DNA of 33,577 nucleotides from CADEED01 sp035286365. GTDB lineage: Bacteria; Pseudomonadota; Gammaproteobacteria; Steroidobacterales; Steroidobacteraceae. The stretch spans positions 1 to 33,577 of the forward strand of contig DATHJZ010000223.1 of NCBI GenBank assembly GCA_035286365.1, written 5' to 3'. Positions 18,296 to 26,500 of the stretch are shown in pieces. Position 1 is the first letter of the stretch; each line of letters starts with the position of its first letter. The notes under the pieces were generated by a model. It did not search any database. It had not been told where the DNA came from and worked only from the letters and a program-made list of their open reading frames with translations. The position numbers were made by a program, and so were the translations under genes.

Positions 18296-19597
18296 ATGAA
18301 GTTCATCAGCACTCGGGGCACATCGCCCGCGGTCAGTTTCGGCGCCGCCTTGACGCAGGGCCTCGCGCCCGATGGCGGCCTGTATGTGCCGCAGAACTGG
18401 CCCACCATTCCGCTCGCGGCATTCGAGGGCGCCGGCAGTCTTTCTGAAGTCGCCAACGTGATGCTGCGGCCGTTCGTCGCAGGTGAAGAAATCGCCGGCG
18501 AAATCGATGCCATCACCGGCGAGGCCTTCGATTTTCCCGCGCCGCTCGTGCCCGTTGCCGACGGCGGCAAGCTGTCGGTGCTCGAGCTGTTTCACGGCCC
18601 GACCGCCGCGTTCAAGGATTTTGGCGCGCGGTTCCTGGCCGCCTGCCTGCAGCGCCTGCGCAAGGACACCGCACGTCCGCTCAATATTCTCGTTGCCACT
18701 TCCGGTGATACGGGCGGGGCGGTGGCGGCCGCTTTTCATCGACGGCCGGGCATCGTCGTGTCGGTGCTGTTTCCGAAGGGCCTCGTTTCGCCGACGCAGG
18801 AGCGCCAGCTCACCTGCTGGGGCGACAACGTGCACTCCTATCGCGTGCACGGCACTTTCGATGACTGCCAGCGCCTCGTGAAGGAAGCCTTTGTCGAGCC
18901 GTCGCTCAAGAGCCGGTTCGAACTATCCAGCGCGAATTCCATCAATCTCGGGCGCCTGCTGCCGCAGGCGGTCTACTACGCCGCCACCAGCCTCGCGGTG
19001 CACCGCACTCACGGCGTCGCGCCGGACTTCGTGATCCCGAGCGGCAATCTCGGCAACTCGGTGGCCTGCGTCTGGGCACGAAAGCTGGGGCTACCCATTG
19101 GTCGCATCGTGCTGGCGCACAACGCCAACCGCGCGGTGCCGGATTTCCTCGCGAACGGGCAGTGGCAGCCCCGTCCGGGCATTCCAACGCTCGCGTCCGC
19201 CATGGACGTCGGTTCGCCTAGCAACATGGAGCGCCTGCGGGCATTGTTCCCTGAGCTCGAATCGCTGCGCGGCGCGGTGCGGGCCGAAAGCGTCAGCGAC
19301 GACGCCATCAGGGCGCGCATCGTCGCCGATTTTCGTCAGTACGGGAGAACATGGTGTCCCCACACGGCCACCGCGGCCGAGGTATACGCGCGCATGGGGG
19401 CCTCCGAGCGTGCAGCGGGGCGCTGGCTGCTGGTTGCGACGGCTCACCCGGCCAAATTTCGCGAAATCGTCGAGCCGCTCACTGGTGCGCGAATCGAAAT
19501 GCCGGAAAGCCTTGCTAAACTCCTCTCGCGTCCCGTGTCCTGCGTCGACCTTCCGCCAGAACTCGCGGCGCTCGCGGGTACGTTGGTGAACAGTTAA
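18296..19597 (+). CDS. thrC: Threonine synthase
   Basis: This 433-residue PLP enzyme converts O-phosphohomoserine to threonine and phosphate. The PLP lysine is Lys107 in HGPTAAFKDFGARF. TSGDTGGAVAAA binds substrate phosphate, and the cofactor phosphate loop is SGNLGNSVA. The N-terminus (MKFISTRG) and the length match the short proteobacterial ThrC class. It starts 3 nt after thrB and ends 6 nt before the NERD-like gene, completing an unbroken thrABC operon. Confidence 0.95.
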   Translation: MKFISTRGTSPAVSFGAALTQGLAPDGGLYVPQNWPTIPLAAFEGAGSLSEVANVMLRPFVAGEEIAGEIDAITGEAFDFPAPLVPVADGGKLSVLELFHGPTAAFKDFGARFLAACLQRLRKDTARPLNILVATSGDTGGAVAAAFHRRPGIVVSVLFPKGLVSPTQERQLTCWGDNVHSYRVHGTFDDCQRLVKEAFVEPSLKSRFELSSANSINLGRLLPQAVYYAATSLAVHRTHGVAPDFVIPSGNLGNSVACVWARKLGLPIGRIVLAHNANRAVPDFLANGQWQPRPGIPTLASAMDVGSPSNMERLRALFPELESLRGAVRAESVSDDAIRARIVADFRQYGRTWCPHTATAAEVYARMGASERAAGRWLLVATAHPAKFREIVEPLTGARIEMPESLAKLLSRPVSCVDLPPELAALAGTLVNS

Positions 19598-19603
19598 ACG
19601 AGC

Positions 19604-20233
19604 ATGGCTGCCTTGAATCCTCCATTCGGTCTCACCCAGATCCAGTTCGTCCTGATCGTGCTCGGCGCGATCGTCATTGCGTTGCTGGCGTTTTTTGGCG
19701 GCCGCGCGTATGTGAACCGGCGCCGCGATGCGCGCCGCGTCGCACGTATCACCAGCGGTGCCGCGGATTTCCTGCGCAACGTGCTCGTGCCCGATGGCAA
19801 CGGCGGCGATTTCCATCTCGATTTCGTGCTGCTCACGAGTCGCGGCGTGGTGGTCATCGACTTGCGTGACATCACCGGCAACGTTTTCGGCGGCGATCAG
19901 ATGACCGCGTGGACCTTGATGACCGGCGTGAGCCGCAGCACCTTCGTGAACCCGCAGGTCGGGCTCTACGACCGCATCGCCAGCGTCAAGGCCATCGCGC
20001 AGGACACCGAAACACCGATCGAAGGCCGCATCGTGTTCACCAAGCGCGCCAAGTTTCCCAAGGGTCTGCCGCGCTTCACCGTCATGCTCGAATCGATGGC
20101 CGCGGAATTCCCGAAGCTCGGCGCTGCCGAACTCGACATCGCGGTCGCGAAATACCGGCTGGCCTGGGCGCGCCTCAAGGCAGCCGCCAAACCCAGCCCG
20201 CATTTCCGCATCAATCCCATCGCAGTCGCCTGA
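19604..20233 (+). CDS. Membrane-anchored NERD-like (nuclease-related) protein
   Basis: This 209-residue protein has an N-terminal membrane anchor (about 14-33) followed by Arg-rich sequence (NRRRDARRVAR) and a NERD-like domain at about 50-150. NERD proteins follow a PD-(D/E)xK fold: here Asp73 in HLDFVLLTSRG and D86-L-R88 in VVVIDLRDITG take the positions of the usual Asp and E-x-K. The later W and FVNPQVGLYDRI also match the family pattern. The catalytic Glu and Lys are replaced by Asp and Arg, so nuclease activity is doubtful. It follows thrC by 6 nt and should be co-transcribed. Function in the threonine context is unknown, and operon position may be incidental. Confidence 0.65.
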   Translation: MAALNPPFGLTQIQFVLIVLGAIVIALLAFFGGRAYVNRRRDARRVARITSGAADFLRNVLVPDGNGGDFHLDFVLLTSRGVVVIDLRDITGNVFGGDQMTAWTLMTGVSRSTFVNPQVGLYDRIASVKAIAQDTETPIEGRIVFTKRAKFPKGLPRFTVMLESMAAEFPKLGAAELDIAVAKYRLAWARLKAAAKPSPHFRINPIAVA

Positions 20234-20236
20234 GAA

Positions 20237-21304
20237 TCACGCCCGCGCCTCGAACACGAGATTCACGGGCGAGTGCGCGGCGCGGCGGAAGGTGCCGAAT
20301 CCCGCTCCGGTGACGACCGCGCGCAAGCGCGCTTCGCCGGCCTGCCCACCCAGCGCCAGCCCGACCTCCTGTGACAGTGAGCAGGGCGTGCACATGAGCG
20401 TGGAGCCCGCGTAATACGCGCGACCGATCGGGTTCAAGTTCTCCTCGACGCGATCGCCGGCGTACGGTTCGACGATCATCCAGGTGCCGCCCGGGGCGAG
20501 CCGCTCGAGGAGATGGCGCGCGGCGCCGGCCGGATCGCCCATGTCGTGCAGCGCGTCGAACATGGTGATGAAGTCGTACCGGGACCGCCCGAAGTCTTTC
20601 GCGCTGCCAACTTCGAACTGGCAACGATCGGCGACACCGGCTGCGCGTGCGCGCTGCCGCGCGGTCTCGATGGATTCGGCGTGATAGTCGAAGCCGACGA
20701 AGCGCGAATTCGGGAACGCCTGCGCCATCAGGATCGTCGAGATGCCGTGCCCGCAGCCGATGTCGGCGACGCTGATGCCGGCTTGGAGCCGCGCCTGCAC
20801 GCCGTCGAGCGCTGGAATCCATTGGTCGACCAGGTTGCCGAGATAGCCCGCGCGAAAGAATCTCGCAATACCGTGGAATAGCGCGTGATCGTGTTCGTGC
20901 CAGCCGATGCCGGCGCCGGTTTTGAAAGCCTCGGTGAGCTTGTCGACGATGCGGCCGGCCGCGAGCGCCGTTTCGAACCCGCCGACGATGAACGCCGGGC
21001 TGTCTTCGTCGGCAAACAACATCGCCTGTTCGGCCGTCAGCCGGTAGCGACCGCTGTCCGCCAGGTAGTCGACGTAGCCCGACGCAGCCTGCGCGTTGAG
21101 CCACTCGCGCACATACCGCTCCTGCGTGCCGGTGGCGGCCGCGAGAGCGGCGGAACTGAGCGGGCCGAGCTTCGCCAACGCGCGGTACAGGCCGAGGCGA
21201 TCGCCGATCAGCACGAGCGGCGCGTTCGACGTGGCGCCGAAATCGACGATGGCACGGCCGAGCAGGTCGTGCAGGTGCTGTTCATTGAATGATGTGTTCG
21301 ACAT
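20237..21304 (-). CDS. Class I SAM-dependent methyltransferase with N-terminal winged helix
   Basis: This 355-residue protein begins with a winged-helix-like domain (about 25-95: GDRLGLYRALAKLGPLSSAAL, ATGTQERYVREWLNAQAASG), like the mycobacterial Rv2258c group. The SAM-binding Rossmann domain follows, with motif I VADIGCGHGIS at about 177. RYDFITMFDALHDMGDP is the motif IV region, and LAPGGTWMIVEP is the post-I strand. The start is ATG 21304, with GGAG spaced 6 nt away. The substrate is unknown. It is divergent from an AraC-type regulator across 108 nt, and both genes have a CACTGGA sequence just before their starts, which suggests that regulator controls it. Confidence 0.83.
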   Translation of the reverse strand: MSNTSFNEQHLHDLLGRAIVDFGATSNAPLVLIGDRLGLYRALAKLGPLSSAALAAATGTQERYVREWLNAQAASGYVDYLADSGRYRLTAEQAMLFADEDSPAFIVGGFETALAAGRIVDKLTEAFKTGAGIGWHEHDHALFHGIARFFRAGYLGNLVDQWIPALDGVQARLQAGISVADIGCGHGISTILMAQAFPNSRFVGFDYHAESIETARQRARAAGVADRCQFEVGSAKDFGRSRYDFITMFDALHDMGDPAGAARHLLERLAPGGTWMIVEPYAGDRVEENLNPIGRAYYAGSTLMCTPCSLSQEVGLALGGQAGEARLRAVVTGAGFGTFRRAAHSPVNLVFEARA

Positions 21305-21311
21305 GAGGAGC

Positions 21312-21404
21312 TCCAGTGGTGAGGCGCACAGTATCCGCAGGCCCGCGTCGCGCTGATTTGCCGCGCGGCCGCCGTTATTGACTTCCCTGCCACGCGTCAC
21401 TGGA
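21312..21404. promoter_or_regulatory. Mirror-placed CACTGGA sites in the divergent methyltransferase/regulator gap
   Basis: TCCAGTG at 21312-21318 and CACTGGA at 21398-21404 are exact inverted copies. Each reads CACTGGA in the direction of its own gene and lies about 8 nt before that gene's start. They may be operator half-sites, or partly coincide with promoter or ribosome-site elements. Confidence 0.35.
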
Positions 21405-21406
21405 AT
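21378..21406 (+). promoter_or_regulatory. Sigma70-type promoter of the AraC-type regulator gene
   Basis: TTGACT (21378-21383), a 17-nt spacer and TGGAAT (21401-21406) fit a vegetative promoter. Only 6 nt separate the -10 from the ATG at 21413, so the predicted transcription start is at or beside the A of the ATG, giving a leaderless mRNA. Confidence 0.5.
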
Positions 21407-21412
21407 GAGCGC

Positions 21413-22405
21413 ATGGATGCATTGTCGGAACTGCTGCGGGTCGTGAAACTTTCGGGAGCGATGTTCTACAAGTCGCGTTGCTCGGCGCCGTGGTGCATGA
21501 GCGCACCGCGCTCGAGCGCGTTCCTGCCGTACGCCGTGCCGGGCGCGACGCGCATCATCGAGTTCCACTACATCAGCGAGGGGCGGGCTTACATCCGCGT
21601 GGGGGAGGAAACGACGCCGCTCGCGGCCGGGGACGTGGTGATGGTGCCCCACGGCGACGCGCACTTCATGGGCAACGGCACAGGGGGCACCCTGATCGAC
21701 GGGAAGAAGGCGTTGCCGGCATTGCTCACGGGACGCATGAAGATTTCCGAAGCAGGCGGCGGCGGCGAGATCACCGGGCTCATCTGCGGCTATCTGTCCT
21801 GCGATGCGGAATTGATCAAGCCCGTGCTGGCGGGGCTGCCGCGCGTCGTGCGCGTCAACTTGCGCGCGGACAAATCAGGCGAGTGGCTCGAGAACACGTT
21901 GCGTCACGCGCTCGATCAGGTCGTCGCCGCACTGCCGGGTAGTGAGGTGATCCTTGCGCACCTGGCGGAGGTGCTGTTCGCCGAAGTGTTGCGGCGCTAC
22001 CTGTTGTCACTTCCCCGGGGACGCATTGGCTGGCTTGCGGGGGCCGGTGATCCCGCGGTGGGCAGGGCGCTTGCAGAGCTGCATCGGCGGCCCGCGCATG
22101 CGTGGACACTGGACGAATTGGCGCAACAGGCGGGAGTTTCACGCTCGGCACTGACCGAACGATTCACGCGTTATATCGGGGCGGCCCCGATCTCCTATCT
22201 CACGGAATGGCGCCTTACGCTCGGCGCCGATGCGCTGCGCGTGGGTAATCACAGCGTGCAGCGGGTGGCGCTCGAGGTCGGCTACGAATCGGAAGCGGCA
22301 TTCAACCGTGCCTTCAAGCGGCGATTCGCCGTTCCCCCGGCGCGCTACCGGCGCGATTTTCGCGAGCGCACCAGGCCGGCCCGCAAGGCCGCGCGAGTTA
22401 TGTAA
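21413..22405 (+). CDS. AraC-family transcriptional regulator with N-terminal cupin domain
   Basis: This 330-residue regulator has an N-terminal Cupin_6-type sensing domain at about 1-190: LSELLRVVKLSGAMFYKSRC, FHYISEGRAYIRVG, PLAAGDVVMVPHGDAHFM. The AraC DNA-binding domain lies at about 215-320. Its first helix-turn-helix is WTLDELAQQAGVSRSALTERF. The second includes VQRVALEVGYESEAAFNRAFKRRF, the family hallmark. Such regulators often control a divergent neighbour, here the methyltransferase. The ATG at 21413 lies 6 nt from a -10 element and has no clear Shine-Dalgarno. Confidence 0.9.
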   Translation: MDALSELLRVVKLSGAMFYKSRCSAPWCMSAPRSSAFLPYAVPGATRIIEFHYISEGRAYIRVGEETTPLAAGDVVMVPHGDAHFMGNGTGGTLIDGKKALPALLTGRMKISEAGGGGEITGLICGYLSCDAELIKPVLAGLPRVVRVNLRADKSGEWLENTLRHALDQVVAALPGSEVILAHLAEVLFAEVLRRYLLSLPRGRIGWLAGAGDPAVGRALAELHRRPAHAWTLDELAQQAGVSRSALTERFTRYIGAAPISYLTEWRLTLGADALRVGNHSVQRVALEVGYESEAAFNRAFKRRFAVPPARYRRDFRERTRPARKAARVM

Positions 22406-22505
22406 CGCGCCCTTCATGTATCTCGCGCTATAAGCCCTTTCGTCTGTGGCGCGAAGCGTTCACGTATGCTCGCGCCCACAACAAGACTCATTCAGGGATG
22501 GAATC

Positions 22506-25500
22506 ATGCGCGGACGAAAAAAGTTCCTCGGCGTGTTGAGTGTTTGTGCGCTGCTCACGAGCGCGCTGGCGGGTGCGCAAGACGCGGTCCGCTTCAGCGA
22601 AATTCACTACGACAATGTCGGCACCGATGCTGCTGAGGCGATCGAAGTCTCCGGGCCAGCGGGTCTCGACGTCACTGGCTGGCAGGTGCTGCTGTACAAC
22701 GGCAGCAACGGCGCGCTTTACGACACCAAGACACTGAGCGGCCCGATTCCCGCGAGCTGTGGCTCGCGCGGCGTCGTGGTCATCAACTATCCGGCGAACG
22801 GCATCCAGAACGGTTCGCCCGACGCGATGGCACTGGTCAACGCCGGTGGTGCGGTCATCGAGTACCTCTCGTACGAGGGCACGATGGCGGCAGTCGGCGG
22901 AGCGGCCGATGGCCTCACGTCGGTCGACATCGGCGTGCAGGAGCCCGGCACCGGGCCGGTGGGCGAATCGCTCGCGCGCAAGGCGGACGGCAGCTGGAAC
23001 AGTTCGGCGGCTGCCACCTTCGGCGCCTGCAACGACGACGGCGACACCACGCCACCGCCGGCGGTCGCGACCGTCAGCGTGGCGCCCACCAGCGCCACCG
23101 TGAATGTCGGCGCAACGCTGTCATTGGCCGCGAGTGCGTTCGATGCCGGCAGCCAACCCATCGCCAATGTCGCCTTCACCTGGAGTAGTTCGGCCGGTGG
23201 CGCAGCGACGGTTTCCGCGAGCGGCGTGGTCACCGGCGTTGCCGAGGGGGATGCGATCGTCACGGCCACGGCGCCGAACGGCGTCGCAGGTTCGATGAAC
23301 CTGCACGTGAACACGGTAACGACGCCGCCGGCGTCCGCGGTGCACGTCAGCGAGATTCATTACGACAATGCCGGCACCGACGTCGGCGAGGCCATCGAGA
23401 TCGAAGGGCCGGTCGGCACCGACCTGGCCGGTTACTCCGTCGTGCTCTACAACGGCGATGGCGGCGCGGCCTACGGCACGACGCCACTCACCGGCGTACT
23501 GGCCGCGACCTGCGCGGACCGCGGCGTGTTCGTCATCAACTATCCGGCGAACGGCATCCAGAATGGATCGCCCGACGGCATCGCGCTGGTGAATGGCGCG
23601 GGCACCGTCGTCGAGTTCCTGTCGTACGAAGGCGTTCTGACCGCGACCGGCGGGCCCGCCGCAGGCATGTCCTCATTCGACATCGGCGCGTCGGAGAATT
23701 CCGCCGCGATTGGTTTGTCGCTGCAGCGGGACTCGGAAAGTTCATGGACACTCGCGGCGGCGACGGTTGGCGCCTGCAACGAAGATGCGCCCACGCCCGG
23801 CGGCAACACGGTGAGCTTCACCGGCCCGACGCCGTTCGATCCGGCCTTGCCGGTCGGCTTCGAACAGCAACTGTTCGCGCGCCTCGCGGACACGAACAAC
23901 ACCACCATCCCGACGACGTTCGTGTGGTCGTCGGAAACGCCGGCCATTGCCAGCATCGACCAGAACGGCGTGATGCACGCCCTGGGGGCGGGTGCGGCGA
24001 TTCTGCGCGCGACCGCGGCGGACGGCACGACGGCGACGACCACGTTGCCGACCCGCGTGCCCGTGGCGGGCACCACGGCGCAGTACGCCGGCAACGCCGA
24101 GTTCGGCGAGCCGGCCGACGGAGACCCGAGGGACGACTTCATCGTGCGCTATGACCAGTACACCGCGTCGTACAGCCCGATCCGCAACACGCCCAACTGG
24201 GTGAGCTACGACCTCGATGCCACGCATTTCGGCGCGGAGGATCGCTGCAATTGCTTCACGATGGATCCGGCGCTGCCGTCCTCGTTCACGCACCTGACCA
24301 CCGCCGATTACACCGGCGCCGGTGCGTTCGCGGGATACGGCATCGATCGTGGCCACCTGGCGCGCTCGTTCGACCGCACCACGGGCAGCCTCGACAACGC
24401 CTTCACCTATCTATTCGACAACATCGTTCCCCAGGCCGCCGACCTCAACCAGGGTCCGTGGGCGATCCTGGAGAACTTCCTCGGCGATGAGGCGCGCAAC
24501 TCCAACAAGGAGGTGTACATCATCGCGGGCGTGGCCGGTAACAAGGGCACGGTCAAGGACGAGGGCAAGATCGTCATCCCGACCTCGACCTGGAAAGTGG
24601 CAGTGATCCTGCCGCGCGATCAGGGACTCGCCAGCATCCATGGCTATCGCGACCTCGAAGTGATCGCGGTGTACATGCCGAACGAGCCGGGCGTGCGCAA
24701 CGTCGATTGGCATACCTACATCACGACCGTCGATGCAATCGAGGCGTTGAGCGGGTACGACCTGCTGGCACTGCTGCCGGACGACATCGAAGCCGCGGTC
24801 GAGAGCGACACGCAGCCGCCGATCGCGGGTATCACGGGTCCGGCGACGCTCAACGAAGGCGATACCGCTAACTACAGCGCGGCCTCGTCGATCGATCCGA
24901 ATGGCAGCATCGCGTCGTATCTGTGGGACTTCGGCGACGGCACGACCGCCTCCGGCGTCTCCGTGACGCATACATTCGCGCAGGACGGCACACACGTCGT
25001 GAGCCTGCTGGTCACCGACAACGATGGGCTCACCGATACAGCGACTTTCACGGTGGACGTGGCCAACGTCGCACCCGTCGTTGGCGCGCTGCCGAATGCG
25101 ACGTTGAACGCCGGCGGCGCGTACACGGCGGCAGGCAGCTTCGTCGATCCGGGCGCAGACAACTGGACGGCGACGGTGAACTGGGGCGATGGATCCTCCC
25201 CGAGCCAGTCGGCCTTAGGCGGGCACGACTTCTCGCTGGTGCATGTCTACGGCACGGCGGGCACGTACATCGTCGCCGTGACGATCGCCGACGACGACAC
25301 CTCGAGCAGTGTCACCAACACTGTGACCGTGAATGCGGTGTCGCCGGTGCTCGCGCCCGCGATTGCGCTGGTCGATCAGCTGGTTGCCAGCCGGAAGATC
25401 TCGCGCGATGTGGGCAAGGTGCTCAAGGCGGAGTTGGCGGCGGCGCAGGCATTGATCAACCGCGGCAAGAACGCCGCGGCGAGCTTGCTGCTGAAGGCCA

Positions 25501-25604
25501 CGGTGATCGAGATCGATCTGCTGGTGCGGCTGCGGGTAGTCGCCGCCGCGGATGTGGCGCCGTTGCGCAATCTGCTCACCCAGATCATTGGAACGCTGCG
25601 CTAG
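22506..25604 (+). CDS. Secreted multidomain DNA/RNA non-specific endonuclease (LTD-Ig-LTD-Ig-NUC-PKD-PKD)
   Basis: This 1032-residue protein starts with a Sec signal peptide (basic MRGRKK, hydrophobic core, likely cut after Ala24). Domains in order are: lamin-tail-like (about 30-176), Big2-like Ig (186-270), lamin-tail-like (279-425) and Ig-like (435-518). Then come the nuclease (525-755), two PKD domains (771-852 and 853-947) and a helical tail. The nuclease holds DRGH (Asp614-His617, with His617 the general base), Asn639 in DNIVPQ and Asn648 in NQGPW, matching the metal-dependent Serratia-type NUC family. The first two domain pairs are a tandem duplication with a 753-nt period. The likely site of action is outside the cell or at the surface. 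ATG 22506 is chosen for the signal peptide. The stop shares a CTAG with tatD. Confidence 0.9.
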   Translation: MRGRKKFLGVLSVCALLTSALAGAQDAVRFSEIHYDNVGTDAAEAIEVSGPAGLDVTGWQVLLYNGSNGALYDTKTLSGPIPASCGSRGVVVINYPANGIQNGSPDAMALVNAGGAVIEYLSYEGTMAAVGGAADGLTSVDIGVQEPGTGPVGESLARKADGSWNSSAAATFGACNDDGDTTPPPAVATVSVAPTSATVNVGATLSLAASAFDAGSQPIANVAFTWSSSAGGAATVSASGVVTGVAEGDAIVTATAPNGVAGSMNLHVNTVTTPPASAVHVSEIHYDNAGTDVGEAIEIEGPVGTDLAGYSVVLYNGDGGAAYGTTPLTGVLAATCADRGVFVINYPANGIQNGSPDGIALVNGAGTVVEFLSYEGVLTATGGPAAGMSSFDIGASENSAAIGLSLQRDSESSWTLAAATVGACNEDAPTPGGNTVSFTGPTPFDPALPVGFEQQLFARLADTNNTTIPTTFVWSSETPAIASIDQNGVMHALGAGAAILRATAADGTTATTTLPTRVPVAGTTAQYAGNAEFGEPADGDPRDDFIVRYDQYTASYSPIRNTPNWVSYDLDATHFGAEDRCNCFTMDPALPSSFTHLTTADYTGAGAFAGYGIDRGHLARSFDRTTGSLDNAFTYLFDNIVPQAADLNQGPWAILENFLGDEARNSNKEVYIIAGVAGNKGTVKDEGKIVIPTSTWKVAVILPRDQGLASIHGYRDLEVIAVYMPNEPGVRNVDWHTYITTVDAIEALSGYDLLALLPDDIEAAVESDTQPPIAGITGPATLNEGDTANYSAASSIDPNGSIASYLWDFGDGTTASGVSVTHTFAQDGTHVVSLLVTDNDGLTDTATFTVDVANVAPVVGALPNATLNAGGAYTAAGSFVDPGADNWTATVNWGDGSSPSQSALGGHDFSLVHVYGTAGTYIVAVTIADDDTSSSVTNTVTVNAVSPVLAPAIALVDQLVASRKISRDVGKVLKAELAAAQALINRGKNAAASLLLKATVIEIDLLVRLRVVAAADVAPLRNLLTQIIGTLR
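22779..22810 (+). repeat. 32-nt block identical to 23532-23563 (domain duplication, copy 1)
   Basis: It encodes VINYPANGIQN in the first lamin-tail-like domain. The same 32 bases recur exactly 753 nt (251 codons) downstream, showing that the duplication is young or kept uniform. Confidence 0.8.
23532..23563 (+). repeat. 32-nt block identical to 22779-22810 (domain duplication, copy 2)
   Basis: This is the second copy of the block, in the second lamin-tail-like domain. Flanking sequence is similar but clearly diverged. Confidence 0.8.
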
Positions 25605-26386
25605 CGCGGCAGCGCGAAGACGCGGCGTGCGGTGGCCGTGCTGTTGGCGGCCACCGTCTCGACCGATTCACCGCGCGCCGCGGCGACGGTCCGGGCCACA
25701 TGCGGCAGGAACCCGGGCTCATTGCGGCGCGATTTCGGCAGCGGTTTCAAATCGCGCGGCAGTAGATAGGGTGCATCGGTTTCGAGCAGCAGCCGATCCG
25801 CCGGAATTCCCTTGACGACCTCCCGCAGGTGCAGGCCGCGCCGTTCGTCGTTGATCCAGCCCGTGATGCCGATGTGCAGGCCAAGCGCGAGATAGGCGTC
25901 GCGTTCCTTTTCAGCGGCGGTGAAGCAATGCGCCACGCCGTTCTTCACGCCGTGTTCGCGCAGGATTGCGATGAAGTCGTCGTGCGCGTCCCGCTGGTGC
26001 AGGAACACGGGTTTGCCCAACCGCGCGGCGATCTCGAGTTGTGAGGCAAACGCGCGCCGCTGCAGATCGCGCGGCGAGAAATCCCGAAAGTAATCGAGAC
26101 CGCATTCACCGACCGCGACAACGATGGACTCGCGCGCCATCGTTTCGAGTTCTACGAGCGCCGCGGGCGTCAGATCGGCAGCGTGATGCGGATGCACACC
26201 GGCGGTGGCGAATAGCACGCCTGGATGTGCGGCAGCGAGGGCGATGGCCTTGCGCGTGCCGTCTACGCTTGCGCCTGTCACCACCATTTGTGCAACGCCG
26301 GCCGCCGCCGCCCGATGCATCACGGCGGCACGATCGGCGTCGAAGCTGTCATGCGCGAGGTTGACGCCAATATCGATCAATTCCAT
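25601..26386 (-). CDS. tatD: TatD-type metal-dependent DNase
   Basis: This 261-residue TIM-barrel metallohydrolase closely follows E. coli TatD itself, not the YcfH or YjjV paralogues. It opens with ELIDIGVNLAHDSF where the other paralogues have a D-x-H-x-H motif. Other TatD marks are TAGVHPHHA (about 62-70), VAVGECGLDYFRDFS (about 92-106), KPVFLHQRDAHDDF, GVAHCFTA, GITGWINDERRGL and LLLETDAPYLLPRDL. TatD is a 3'-5' exonuclease linked to DNA repair and oxidative-stress tolerance; despite its name it is not needed for Tat export. It converges on the secreted nuclease gene, and the two TAG stop codons overlap in one CTAG. It is divergent from the next gene. Confidence 0.93.
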   Translation of the reverse strand: MELIDIGVNLAHDSFDADRAAVMHRAAAAGVAQMVVTGASVDGTRKAIALAAAHPGVLFATAGVHPHHAADLTPAALVELETMARESIVVAVGECGLDYFRDFSPRDLQRRAFASQLEIAARLGKPVFLHQRDAHDDFIAILREHGVKNGVAHCFTAAEKERDAYLALGLHIGITGWINDERRGLHLREVVKGIPADRLLLETDAPYLLPRDLKPLPKSRRNEPGFLPHVARTVAAARGESVETVAANSTATARRVFALPR

Positions 26387-26440
26387 GCAGCCGGGATTCT
26401 AGCCTGCCGCAACCTGACGTTTCGCGGCTTGCAGCGTCTC

Positions 26441-26476
26441 TTGCCCTGGAGCGCCAAAAAAAGAGGCGCCAGGCAA
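26441..26476 (+). promoter_or_regulatory. Long imperfect hairpin just upstream of the secreted-protein gene
   Basis: CCTGG (26445-26449) pairs with CCAGG (26469-26473), CGCC (26452-26455) with GGCG (26465-26468) and TTG (26441-26443) with CAA (26474-26476). This gives 12 bp with small bulges around an A-rich 9-nt loop. It lies 12 nt before the ribosome site, so it would fold in the 5' leader. Confidence 0.4.
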
Positions 26477-26488
26477 AGCGCTCAGCAA

Positions 26489-26496
26489 AAGGGGAG
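26489..26496 (+). promoter_or_regulatory. Ribosome binding site fixing the start at 26501
   Basis: AAGGGGAG ends 4 nt before the ATG at 26501. It supports this start over the in-frame extension upstream, which would run into the tatD region. Confidence 0.65.
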
Positions 26497-26500
26497 TTTC

